Of a DNA stretch of 64,000 nt, positions 1-6,462 are shown piece after piece (the first letter of the stretch is position 1; every line of letters starts with the position of its first letter). The stretch comes from Candidatus Peregrinibacteria bacterium (GTDB lineage Bacteria; Patescibacteriota; Gracilibacteria; UBA1369; LOWO2-01-FULL-3). The notes below the pieces were generated by a model. The model made no database searches and was not told the DNA's origin. It saw only the letters and a program-made list of their open reading frames with translations. The translations under genes and the position numbers were made by a program. The stretch lies in NCBI GenBank assembly GCA_018654255.1, contig JABILX010000001.1:1-64000 (forward strand), written 5' to 3'.

Positions 1-201
1 CACAACGGTCCTCGTTTGTTGATCATCCGCACAGATAGACCAATCAGAATACGTCCATGATGTGCAGACATCTGGAGTCTCCTCACAGACTTGAGTCAGC
101 ACAGGATCCCCACCAGCACACCCCTCAGGAGAAGACGTCACAACGGTCCTCGTTTGTTGATCATCCGCACAGATAGACCAATCAGAATACGTCCATGATG
201 T
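1..201 (-). repeat. In-frame 138-bp tandem repeat inside the TSP-like gene
   Basis: Bases 1-63 and 139-201 are identical, so the period is 138 bp or 46 codons. Sequence diverges after base 63/201. Nucleotide identity, not only protein similarity, suggests a recent duplication or gene conversion. More copies may lie beyond the window edge. Confidence 0.9.
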
Positions 202-660
202 ACAGGTTGGAGCTACTATTGAAATATCACCAGTCATACATACTCCAGTATTATCACTAGGACCACTATACTTCCTTAGAATTATACTGTTAACGACCGT
301 CCCCTCAACTACTTCAAAATTGATTAAAGTATCAGTCCACGACATTAAACCATAATAAACTGGCCCATTATTATCCATTAGAGCTCTATAGACTTGGTAA
401 TTTCCGCTATTAGTTGATATATACACCATCTCTGGTGCGTCATCAGAAACATTTCTGTCCTCAAATCCACTACCTAGAATACTAATAGAATCTCCGCCAG
501 GTGTTGGACTCATAGAAGTATACTCTCCTCCATAAGGACAACTGGTCTGAGTTAGATTAGTCAAATTGTAAGTATTGGTCGAGGCATATATCCCACCTGC
601 TAAAAGGAACATAGAGACAAAAACCAACAACAACAATAAAAAAATTTTTTTCATATTCAT
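1..660 (-). CDS. Thrombospondin type-1-like repeat surface protein (partial, runs off window)
   Basis: The reading frame is open from the ATG at 658-660 to the window edge (220 codons seen). It starts with a lysine-containing N-terminus and a long leucine-rich signal peptide or anchor ending near AGGIYAS. A beta-rich stretch with an early Cys follows. From about residue 153 there are two Cys/Trp-rich units beginning CTSWTYSDWSICADD and continuing to a CEE motif, 46 residues apart. The spacing and W-x-x-W-C pattern resemble thrombospondin type-1 repeats, which are common in secreted Patescibacteria proteins. The start overlaps the stop of the recombinase gene upstream as TGATG, so the two are probably translated together. 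A second ATG lies two codons in. The true length, number of repeats and anchoring are unknown because the C-terminus lies outside. Secretion is inferred from the signal peptide. Confidence 0.75.
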   Translation of the reverse strand, partial: MNMKKIFLLLLLVFVSMFLLAGGIYASTNTYNLTNLTQTSCPYGGEYTSMSPTPGGDSISILGSGFEDRNVSDDAPEMVYISTNSGNYQVYRALMDNNGPVYYGLMSWTDTLINFEVVEGTVVNSIILRKYSGPSDNTGVCMTGDISIVAPTCTSWTYSDWSICADDQQTRTVVTSSPEGCAGGDPVLTQVCEETPDVCTSWTYSDWSICADDQQTRTVV

Positions 661-1553
661 CAGTTTAAAGGATGTTTCAACACCTGCTCCTGCAAATGAC
701 TTACAGACGCAGACAAGTAGATTGTAGTCGTTTTGATATCACTATGTCCAAGCATTTTCGACAACGCATAAATATCACACCCACCCTCCAACATCAAAGT
801 AGCAAAAGTATGTCGTAATCTATGAGAAGAAAAATAAACACCAGTAACAACTCTTACTCTCCGCACAACTACCTTCAAGCCACTATAAGTAAAAGGTATA
901 TCTCCTCTTATAGAAGTAAAGAAATTAGGACACTCTCTCCCGAGTCTTTTCCTGTCAGTTAAGTATTCTTTAAGAATATTTCTCAAAGCTCTGCATATAG
1001 GAACAACCCTGTCCTTTCCGCCTTTCCCCCCGTTTATAGAGATAATATCATTTGCCAAATCAACCTCACTAAACTTCAGGCATAGTACCTCCTTAGCCCT
1101 CAGCCCAGCATAAATCATCAGAGCAAATACAGCACGATTCCTATACCTTTCAAACCGATAAGTGGTCTTCATATTAAAGGAATATTCAAGAACCTTTAGA
1201 GCCTCCTGCTTGGAGATTCTCTTGGGAAGCTTTCTCTCCAATCGCGGTTTCTCAATAGGAGTAATGGGGTTTGATTCCATATACTCTCTACTTACGCACC
1301 ACTTGAAGAAAGACTTCAATCCCTTGTAGTAATTGATGAAGGTATCAGCGGTCCAATGACGCTCAATTCTCCCATAATAAAGATAACGTCTAAGAGCCTC
1401 AGTACTGACCTCTTCGAGGTATTCAACCCCGCTATGCTTCAGAAAGTTGCCTATACTGAACTTGTACCACCTTATAGTGGCAGGACTCAGGTTACGGATA
1501 ACCCGAGCTTCTTCACAGAACTGCTCGTGCAGTTCTTTAATATTCATTTTCAT
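660..1553 (-). CDS. Tyrosine recombinase/integrase
   Basis: This 297-residue site-specific recombinase has an N-terminal SAM-like core-binding domain (about residues 5-95) and a C-terminal catalytic domain. The full catalytic set is visible: R152 (GLRAKEV), K177 region (GGKGGK), H244-x-x-R247 (HRLRH), H270 (LGH) and nucleophile Y279 (TTIYLS). It is distinct from the second, more XerC/D-like recombinase at 58.7-59.6 kb. The gene lies just downstream of the 3' end of tRNA-Thr on the same strand, the usual place for an island integrase. Its stop overlaps the start of the TSP-repeat gene. An integrase role is inferred from this context; a role in inverting DNA near the surface-protein gene is an alternative. 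Confidence 0.88.
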   Translation of the reverse strand: MKMNIKELHEQFCEEARVIRNLSPATIRWYKFSIGNFLKHSGVEYLEEVSTEALRRYLYYGRIERHWTADTFINYYKGLKSFFKWCVSREYMESNPITPIEKPRLERKLPKRISKQEALKVLEYSFNMKTTYRFERYRNRAVFALMIYAGLRAKEVLCLKFSEVDLANDIISINGGKGGKDRVVPICRALRNILKEYLTDRKRLGRECPNFFTSIRGDIPFTYSGLKVVVRRVRVVTGVYFSSHRLRHTFATLMLEGGCDIYALSKMLGHSDIKTTTIYLSASVSHLQEQVLKHPLN

Positions 1554-1560
1554 ACAGCCG

Positions 1561-1627
1561 ATGGTTAGTTAACTATCGACAGATGGTCATGGAGTTGATG
1601 ATGGAAGTGCTTTTTTTGGCTAACCAT
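1561..1627. repeat. 8-bp inverted repeat between recombinase and tRNA-Thr
   Basis: ATGGTTAG (1561-1568) is matched by CTAACCAT (1620-1627) across 51 bp. It lies upstream of the recombinase start and next to the tRNA 3' end. It could be recombinase arm or core sites or an operator. The short arms make chance a real possibility. Confidence 0.35.
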
Positions 1628-1635
1628 TGCGTAAA

Positions 1636-1711
1636 TGGAGCCACCCATCGGATTCGAACCGATGACCTACCGCTTACAAGGCGGTTGCTCTACCAGCTGA
1701 GCTAGGGTGGC
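1636..1711 (-). tRNA. tRNA-Thr(UGU)
   Basis: Read on the minus strand, a full cloverleaf forms: acceptor GCCACCC/GGGTGGC, D arm GCTCAGCTGGTAGAGC, anticodon loop CTTGTAA (anticodon TGT), T loop TTCGAAT. CCA is encoded at 1636-1638. The upstream leader (1751-1789) contains CCGAACTTAA twice, 29 bp apart, of unknown meaning. Confidence 0.96.
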
Positions 1712-1860
1712 TAGGAACAAAACTAAGTAATACCTTTCTCCTGTAAATTCCCGAACTTAAGTAAGGCTATTAGTTAAGTCCGAACTTAAAGCACGGAAAT
1801 CCTATCGGAAACCCTTTTCCCTGTCAATTTTTTTGTATTTTTAGTAAAATCACAGAGAAA

Positions 1861-2814
1861 ATGAATCAAGAAAAAAGCAAAATAATCAAAGAATATTTCC
1901 CCCAAGCGCGCTTCTCAGAACCACTCTCAAAGCACTGTACTTTTCGCATAGGAGGTCCCGCAGAAGCATTCATAGAAATAGACGATCTTTCTGAGCAAAA
2001 CCAAGAAAATCTCGTGAATCTAACCAAGTACCTCCAAAAATCCAAGATTCCATACATCATAATAGGTGGTGGATCAAACGTTCTTTTTCACGACAAAGGT
2101 TTTAAAGGTACGGTCATCAAAATCACAGCAAAAACGCTAAAATTTACAAAAACAAACCTGGAAGCAGACGCAGGCGCAATCCTTCAAAATATTCTAAAAG
2201 AAGCATCAAAAAGAGGTTTCTACAACCTTCAGCCCTTCATAGGTATACCAGGAACGCTCGGTGGAGCGATCTACGGCAACGCAGGCGCAAATGGCCTCGA
2301 AATCAAGGACATACTCAAGGAAGCGATCATCTTCAACCCACGCCTCAGCCTGATATACAAAGCAACACCAGAAACTCTCAAATTCAAATACAGACATTCA
2401 AACCTAAAAGAAACCAAAGAAATAGTCCTCAAGGCAACTCTCAATCTTTCAAAAGCAGCCAAACACAAAGCTCTCGCGAAAAAACTAAGTGCAAAACGCA
2501 CCCAAACCCAACCATACGGACTTTCTGCAGGTTCATTCTTCAAAAATCCAGACCCCGATCCAACCAAACCAAAACTGAAAGCAGGTTATCTAATAGATCA
2601 GTGTGGTCTTAAAGGCCGCCAAATTGGCCAAGCAAAAATCTCGGAAAAACACGCGAATTTTATCCAAAACGCAGGTACTCTGAAGAATCCAGCCACCCAA
2701 AAAGACGTCATTCGCCTAGCAGACCTAGCCAAGAAGGAAGTTCGTCGCAAATTCAAAATCGACCTAAAAGAAGAGGTCCAAATCATCCCACATAAGCCAA
2801 AGAAGTCTATGTAA
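1861..2814 (+). CDS. murB: UDP-N-acetylenolpyruvoylglucosamine reductase MurB
   Basis: MurB reduces UDP-GlcNAc-enolpyruvate to UDP-MurNAc with NADPH and FAD in the cytoplasm, the second committed step of peptidoglycan synthesis. At 317 residues it has the normal family length. FAD-binding motifs are visible (IGGPAEAF, IIGGGSNVLF, GIPGTLGGAIYGNAGANG), as are the substrate motif YRHS, the proton-donor serine in SAGSFFKNP and a late Glu in LKEEVQ. AGYLIDQCGLKG is also typical. A possible promoter is TGTCAA (1822-1827), 17 bp, TAAAAT (1845-1850); this would start the transcript only a few bases before the ATG. murA and murI are elsewhere in the window rather than in one operon. Confidence 0.95.
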   Translation: MNQEKSKIIKEYFPQARFSEPLSKHCTFRIGGPAEAFIEIDDLSEQNQENLVNLTKYLQKSKIPYIIIGGGSNVLFHDKGFKGTVIKITAKTLKFTKTNLEADAGAILQNILKEASKRGFYNLQPFIGIPGTLGGAIYGNAGANGLEIKDILKEAIIFNPRLSLIYKATPETLKFKYRHSNLKETKEIVLKATLNLSKAAKHKALAKKLSAKRTQTQPYGLSAGSFFKNPDPDPTKPKLKAGYLIDQCGLKGRQIGQAKISEKHANFIQNAGTLKNPATQKDVIRLADLAKKEVRRKFKIDLKEEVQIIPHKPKKSM

Positions 2815-2817
2815 ATA

Positions 2818-2846
2818 TTGTATTCAAACCTGATTTCTGGTATAAT
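2818..2846 (+). promoter_or_regulatory. Promoter of the pilin pair
   Basis: TTGTAT (2818-2823), 17-bp spacer, TATAAT (2841-2846), with the extended -10 triplet TGG. It begins four bases after the murB stop, giving a leader of about 23 bases before the first pilin. Confidence 0.7.
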
Positions 2847-2876
2847 TAAACAATGAATGATAAATAACCCATACCT

Positions 2877-3266
2877 ATGGAAACAAAAAAGTTCCTAAAA
2901 CAACTATTAGTTGTAACTGCGTTAATGGTAGGAGCGATCACGCTTTTATCTGTGGTTCCTATGACAGCTTTTGCTGCATTGGGCGACGAAGCGAATCCAT
3001 TCAAAGATCTACCACCTGATGGGAATATAAAACCATTGGTAGTAAAAATCGTTAATTACGCACTAACATTCCTAGGAATAGTAGCTGTAATGATGATTAT
3101 TTATGCTGGAATCAGGTACGTAACATCAGCTGGAAAACAAGAATCAATAGATACAGCAAAGAAAATAATTCTTTACTCTCTTATAGGTATAGTAATTATC
3201 CTTCTCTCTTACGCAATTGTTAACACTGTAATAGGTGCAGCAGCAGGAGGAGAGGCGGCAATTTAA
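2877..3266 (+). CDS. T4SS-pilin-like small membrane protein, copy 1
   Basis: This 129-residue protein has a signal peptide ending near AFAA and then two hydrophobic helices (about residues 60-85 and 100-125) around a short polar loop with TSAGKQESIDTAKK. That architecture matches the VirB2/TrbC-like pilin group (Pfam T4SS_pilin) common in Patescibacteria. The mature protein probably sits in the membrane or polymerises into a filament; which of these is not shown. It is followed after 26 bp by a paralogue sharing the loop and helices almost exactly. No VirB4, VirB6 or other secretion genes are in this window. Confidence 0.8.
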   Translation: METKKFLKQLLVVTALMVGAITLLSVVPMTAFAALGDEANPFKDLPPDGNIKPLVVKIVNYALTFLGIVAVMMIIYAGIRYVTSAGKQESIDTAKKIILYSLIGIVIILLSYAIVNTVIGAAAGGEAAI

Positions 3267-3292
3267 TAATATAAAAAAATAACCATATTCCT

Positions 3293-3688
3293 ATGAAAAC
3301 AATCAAACAAGTTCTAATCGTTCTAGGTTTGATGACAGGAGCCATTGCACTTCTTTCTTTTGTGCCAACTGCTTCTGCGGCATTAATCACCTCTGGTGAT
3401 ATTCCGTCAGAAATTGCAGGTGCTACAGGTGGAGAAGGGTCAATCAGAGCTCTTATTTTGAGGATCGTAAACTACGCCCTAACATTTTTAGGAATCGTAG
3501 CTGTAATGATGATCATTTTTGGTGGTGTTACATACGTAACAGCAGCTGGAAAACAAGAATCAATCGACAATGCAAAGAAAATAATTCTTTACGCGTTGGT
3601 TGGTATCGTTATCATCCTTCTATCATTTGCGATCGTTAATACAGTTCTTCAAGTAGCAACAAACGGCGGAGGAACAGCGGTTCAATAG
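3293..3688 (+). CDS. T4SS-pilin-like small membrane protein, copy 2
   Basis: This is a paralogue of the preceding gene (131 residues), with the same signal peptide plus two-helix layout and the nearly identical segment AAGKQESIDNAKKIILYA. The region before the first helix differs (SGDIPSEIAGATGGEGSIRA versus a shorter loop). Short DNA stretches in the loop region are identical, suggesting a fairly recent tandem duplication. Both are read from the promoter at 2818-2846 and end at a strong terminator. Two pilins might form a mixed filament or serve different conditions; this is inference. Confidence 0.8.
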   Translation: MKTIKQVLIVLGLMTGAIALLSFVPTASAALITSGDIPSEIAGATGGEGSIRALILRIVNYALTFLGIVAVMMIIFGGVTYVTAAGKQESIDNAKKIILYALVGIVIILLSFAIVNTVLQVATNGGGTAVQ

Positions 3689-3710
3689 AACACAATTTCA
3701 ATCGTACTTG

Positions 3711-3744
3711 CCCCGTCTTCGATCAAAAGAAGGCGGGGTTTTTT
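3711..3744 (+). terminator. Intrinsic terminator after the pilin pair
   Basis: CCCCGTCTTC (3711-3720) pairs with GAAGGCGGGG (3729-3738) over an 8-base loop with one G-T pair, followed by a T run. Confidence 0.93.
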
Positions 3745-3826
3745 GTTGCCTTCAAGGGTAGACTAAAGCAGGGAATAGTGGTATAATTAAGAATAGGATT
3801 GAGTTATAAAGTTTTAAACAAGACTA

Positions 3827-3855
3827 TTGACACAATCCTTTACAAGAAGTATAAT
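3827..3855 (+). promoter_or_regulatory. Perfect sigma-70-type promoter
   Basis: TTGACA (3827-3832), 17-bp spacer, TATAAT (3850-3855): a full consensus match. The -35 box doubles as a possible TTG start of the following reading frame, so it decides the real start, which must lie downstream (ATG at 3890). A second -10-like TGGTATAAT lies at 3779-3787. Confidence 0.88.
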
Positions 3856-3889
3856 GTCATACTTTTTATCACAAGATAACCCAATAAAA

Positions 3890-5068
3890 ATGTCAGATAC
3901 AAGTCCTACACCAGACCAAGGCGACACAAGAATACTCAGTTCTCAAGAATTAGAAAATGTTAGAGTAGATCTAGAAGCAAAGGTTAAAGAAGCAAAAAAA
4001 CAAAAGGAACGTCAGCTCCAAGGCAAGCTCAGCGATAGAGCAGGCTCAATCAAAGGAGCCTTCACAGTGGCCGGATTGTTGAGAGAAGCAGAAGAAGCAA
4101 AAAAATTCTACGATGATGTAAAAGCGGCAGGAGAAGTGCCTGAAGATTTTAATGAAAATTATAGAAGGATTTTAGAAACAATAGAAGAGTTAGAGCGTCA
4201 ATACGAAGCCAACGACAAAAAGCAAAAAGAGCTATCTGAAGTACCTGAAGTACAAGAAAGAATTCAAAAAGAACTCGAAGAAAGTGGAGCAAGACTTTCA
4301 GAAAAAAAAGAGAAAACAAGCTACAAGAAATTAGTTGAAGAAATACAAAGACCAGATCTATCAAAGCTAAAAGAAGCACTAATAGCTTTCCACGAAGAAG
4401 ACATGAGAAGAAGAGAAGAAGTGAAAGGACATTTTCAGGAACTACAAGAAGCAATTCATCAAGACGAAGAATTAAATAGCTTAATTGAGGGTCTTAAGTC
4501 AAAAAATTACCAAAAAAAAGGTCATAAAATAGGGGACCCAGAATACGCTATCAAAAAAAGTTACATGAGGCATAATATAGGAGCCCCAAATAGAGAAGAA
4601 CACGACACAGCGGCATCAGAAGTTGAAAATGCAATCAGTCACTACCAGTCAGAATTAGATGAAAAAACAGGTGTCACACAAGGAGGTACGAGAAGAAAAC
4701 TTAAAAGAATTATAGAAAAATTAAAAGGATATAAAAATTGGGAATCCGGGCTAATAGAGCGATTAAATGACTACATAGATTGGAGAAACGAAGATCTAAG
4801 AAAAATTCACAAAGGTGCTTATGCAGACGTGATGGATGAGGCAGCAAAAAAGGCAGAAAGAATAGAGGAGTTAGGCAACAAGCATGAACTCCCACGCTAC
4901 CAAGGAACAACCACGGAAGCAGTAAAAGAACTAGTTGCAGATAGTCTTACGGGGCGTAATTACAGGAAATCAATGTTTGAAGGCGAAGAAGCAGGAAGAG
5001 ATGATGCACTAAGACAAACAGCCTGGTATTTTGCCAACACAATAGCCAAAGAAGAATCGAAACAATAG
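3890..5068 (+). CDS. Unknown charged coiled-coil protein
   Basis: I do not recognise this protein (392 residues from the chosen ATG). It has no signal peptide or membrane helix and is very rich in Glu, Lys and Arg. Long heptad-like helices cover roughly residues 15-200, and a more mixed C-terminal part contains RNDDALRQTAWYF-like aromatic residues near the end. The frame stays open upstream to a TTG at 3827, but that region holds the perfect promoter. The ATG at 3890 sits about 28 bases after the predicted transcript start and has the leader GATAACCC typical of this genome. It is a single-gene unit, convergent with the PRC-barrel gene. A cytoplasmic scaffolding role is possible but unsupported. 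Confidence 0.72.
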   Translation: MSDTSPTPDQGDTRILSSQELENVRVDLEAKVKEAKKQKERQLQGKLSDRAGSIKGAFTVAGLLREAEEAKKFYDDVKAAGEVPEDFNENYRRILETIEELERQYEANDKKQKELSEVPEVQERIQKELEESGARLSEKKEKTSYKKLVEEIQRPDLSKLKEALIAFHEEDMRRREEVKGHFQELQEAIHQDEELNSLIEGLKSKNYQKKGHKIGDPEYAIKKSYMRHNIGAPNREEHDTAASEVENAISHYQSELDEKTGVTQGGTRRKLKRIIEKLKGYKNWESGLIERLNDYIDWRNEDLRKIHKGAYADVMDEAAKKAERIEELGNKHELPRYQGTTTEAVKELVADSLTGRNYRKSMFEGEEAGRDDALRQTAWYFANTIAKEESKQ

Positions 5069-5081
5069 GCGCTCCACTCTC

Positions 5082-5603
5082 CTACCCTGTAGCAGCAGCC
5101 GTTTCAGCCTTTTTCTCCTTTTCAGCGACTTTCCCGTCGTCATCTTGCACAACAACAAATGACTCATTAACTTCAACAATACTCTTCATAGGGAAGATTC
5201 TTGAGTCATGGTGCACCATCCCAAGAACCACCTTTGCGGTATGAATCTTAACCAAACTCAAACCCAACCCATCGATCGAAGCATCGACAACTTTGCCCAG
5301 AGAATCCCCACTCTCAGTCTTTACCTTCTTTCCAATTATATTCCGTCCATCATCAAAAACTTCCTTCACGCGCAAAACATCATCTACACCAACAACATCA
5401 TTCGCACTACTTATCAAAACACCATGCTTGATAGAGATAATATCCATTGGAGCGATCAAATTCTGCCCCCTTCGATCAACAAGAATACCAATAACCTTCC
5501 CATTATCAGGATCAAACACGATATCCTGCACAGAAAAATGCGGCCTAACACTGTCAGCCGAAAAAACAGGCATCCCAACAATCTTTGAATACAACATCTC
5601 CAT
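5082..5603 (-). CDS. PRC-barrel domain protein
   Basis: This 173-residue protein appears to hold two PRC-barrel-like units (about residues 5-75 and 85-155). The first has SKIVGMPVFS...GKVIGILVD and the second IIGKKVKTESGDSLGKVVDASID. PRC barrels are small beta domains found in RimM, photosynthetic reaction centre H subunits and many stand-alone proteins that bind RNA, proteins or membranes. The C-terminus is a charged, alanine-rich tail (EKEKKAETAAATG). No signal peptide is present. It converges on the coiled-coil gene with a 13-bp gap. The specific partner is unknown. Confidence 0.78.
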   Translation of the reverse strand: MEMLYSKIVGMPVFSADSVRPHFSVQDIVFDPDNGKVIGILVDRRGQNLIAPMDIISIKHGVLISSANDVVGVDDVLRVKEVFDDGRNIIGKKVKTESGDSLGKVVDASIDGLGLSLVKIHTAKVVLGMVHHDSRIFPMKSIVEVNESFVVVQDDDGKVAEKEKKAETAAATG

Positions 5604-5625
5604 ACAACTAAATATACAAAAAATC

Positions 5626-5678
5626 TTGGCAAACTAAAATAGAAGTGTAGAATACCTCTGCATCGCACTTAAAGTGCG
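5626..5678 (+). promoter_or_regulatory. tRNA-Pro promoter and leader hairpin
   Basis: TTGGCA (5626-5631), 16 bp, TAGAAT (5648-5653). The leader then contains a perfect inverted repeat, CGCACTT (5664-5670) and AAGTGCG (5672-5678), with a 1-base centre, ending 11 bases before the tRNA. It could be an operator or a processing signal. Confidence 0.6.
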
Positions 5679-5689
5679 AGGTTAAATAT

Positions 5690-5766
5690 CGGGGTGTAGC
5701 TCAGTTGGCTAGAGTGCGCGCTTTGGGAGCGTGAGGTCGGAGGTTCAAGTCCTCTCACCCCGACCA
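5690..5766 (+). tRNA. tRNA-Pro(UGG)
   Basis: The cloverleaf has acceptor CGGGGTG/CACCCCG, anticodon loop TTTGGGA (anticodon TGG), T loop TTCAAGT and an encoded CCA at 5764-5766. Confidence 0.96.
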
Positions 5767-5925
5767 GTTAGTGGCAAGATTTCCGGTTCGGAGTGAAGCG
5801 GATTTTTTTTAATCCGCGAAACGAAGAACGCCGTTTGATAAATCTGCACTTATTTGACGGAGGCAAAAGAAAGCAAATTTAACAAAAAGGCGAGGAAATC
5901 CCCACTGGACTCTTCCCTACTGAAA
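5767..5925 (+). other. Intergenic region with hairpins, possible degenerate copy of structured element I
   Basis: No gene is seen. The region starts TAGTGGCAAG, similar to the start of the element at 49575. It contains a hairpin GCGGATT/AATCCGC with a six-T loop, and later GACGGAGG between AAAT..GC and GC..ATTT. These resemble the conserved loop and arm of structured element I (46425 and 49575) but alignment is loose. The tspO -10 box TATAAT lies just after, at 5943-5948. Confidence 0.35.
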
Positions 5926-5981
5926 CTCCCACATTTTTGTGATATAATAAACACAATTATTTTTCACCAACCCTCATAAAA

Positions 5982-6455
5982 ATGAAAATCAAACCCAACT
6001 ATATTCTCATCCCATTGATCGCAATAGCTATTGCCGTAGGCGGAAGCATGCTCACGGGGGCAGGAATGGAATGGTATGAAACAACCTTGATAAAACCAGA
6101 TCTAACTCCACCAAAAATAGCATTCCCAATAGCTTGGAACCTGATTTTTGTATGCACAACAATCTCAGCACTAATAATTTTCAACAAAGCAAAAAAGAAC
6201 AAACACTACAAAATCCTCCTCATTTTATTTACAGCCAACGCAATCCTAAATGTGTTATGGAGCTATCTGTTCTTCGGGATAGGAGACGTACAAGCCGCTT
6301 TGATCGAAATGATTTTCATAGAAGCAACAATCATAGCTCTCATGGTTCTAATGTGGAAAAATTTCCGCTTAGCGACGGGCCTACTCATTCCATACCTTTT
6401 GTGGGTAGGATTCGCTACTTATCTTACATATCAGATCTTGAATTTGAACCTGTAA
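5982..6455 (+). CDS. tspO: TspO/MBR family membrane protein
   Basis: This is a five-helix membrane protein of 157 residues, the usual TspO length. Family hallmarks are visible: W-[YEF]-x-x-L-x-K-P-x-L-x-P-P after the first helix, W at FPIAWNLIF, the NAILNVLWSYLFFG stretch in helix 3-4, and the C-terminal PYLLWVGFATYLTYQI that corresponds to the cholesterol/porphyrin-recognition region. TspO proteins bind tetrapyrroles and have been linked to stress and porphyrin handling; no haem pathway is visible here, so a bound ligand from outside is plausible. A TATAAT at 5943-5948 gives a short leader containing CCAACCC. It converges on ppcA with a 7-bp gap. Confidence 0.92.
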   Translation: MKIKPNYILIPLIAIAIAVGGSMLTGAGMEWYETTLIKPDLTPPKIAFPIAWNLIFVCTTISALIIFNKAKKNKHYKILLILFTANAILNVLWSYLFFGIGDVQAALIEMIFIEATIIALMVLMWKNFRLATGLLIPYLLWVGFATYLTYQILNLNL

Positions 6456-6462
6456 AATCCAC

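Noticed and set aside
1-201. CRISPR-like repeat
   Set aside because: Only two units, 138-bp period, in frame, and coding for TSP-like domains.
1751-1790. CCGAACTTAA repeats as another TTTAAG-type array
   Set aside because: Spacing is 29 bp and boxes do not fit the 11-bp grid.
3827-3889. TTG start at 3827 for the coiled-coil protein
   Set aside because: This TTG is the -35 of a perfect promoter; the transcript would begin after it.
5208-5637. Plus-strand frames over the PRC-barrel gene
   Set aside because: They lie fully opposite a gene with clear domain motifs and have the biased composition of shadow frames.
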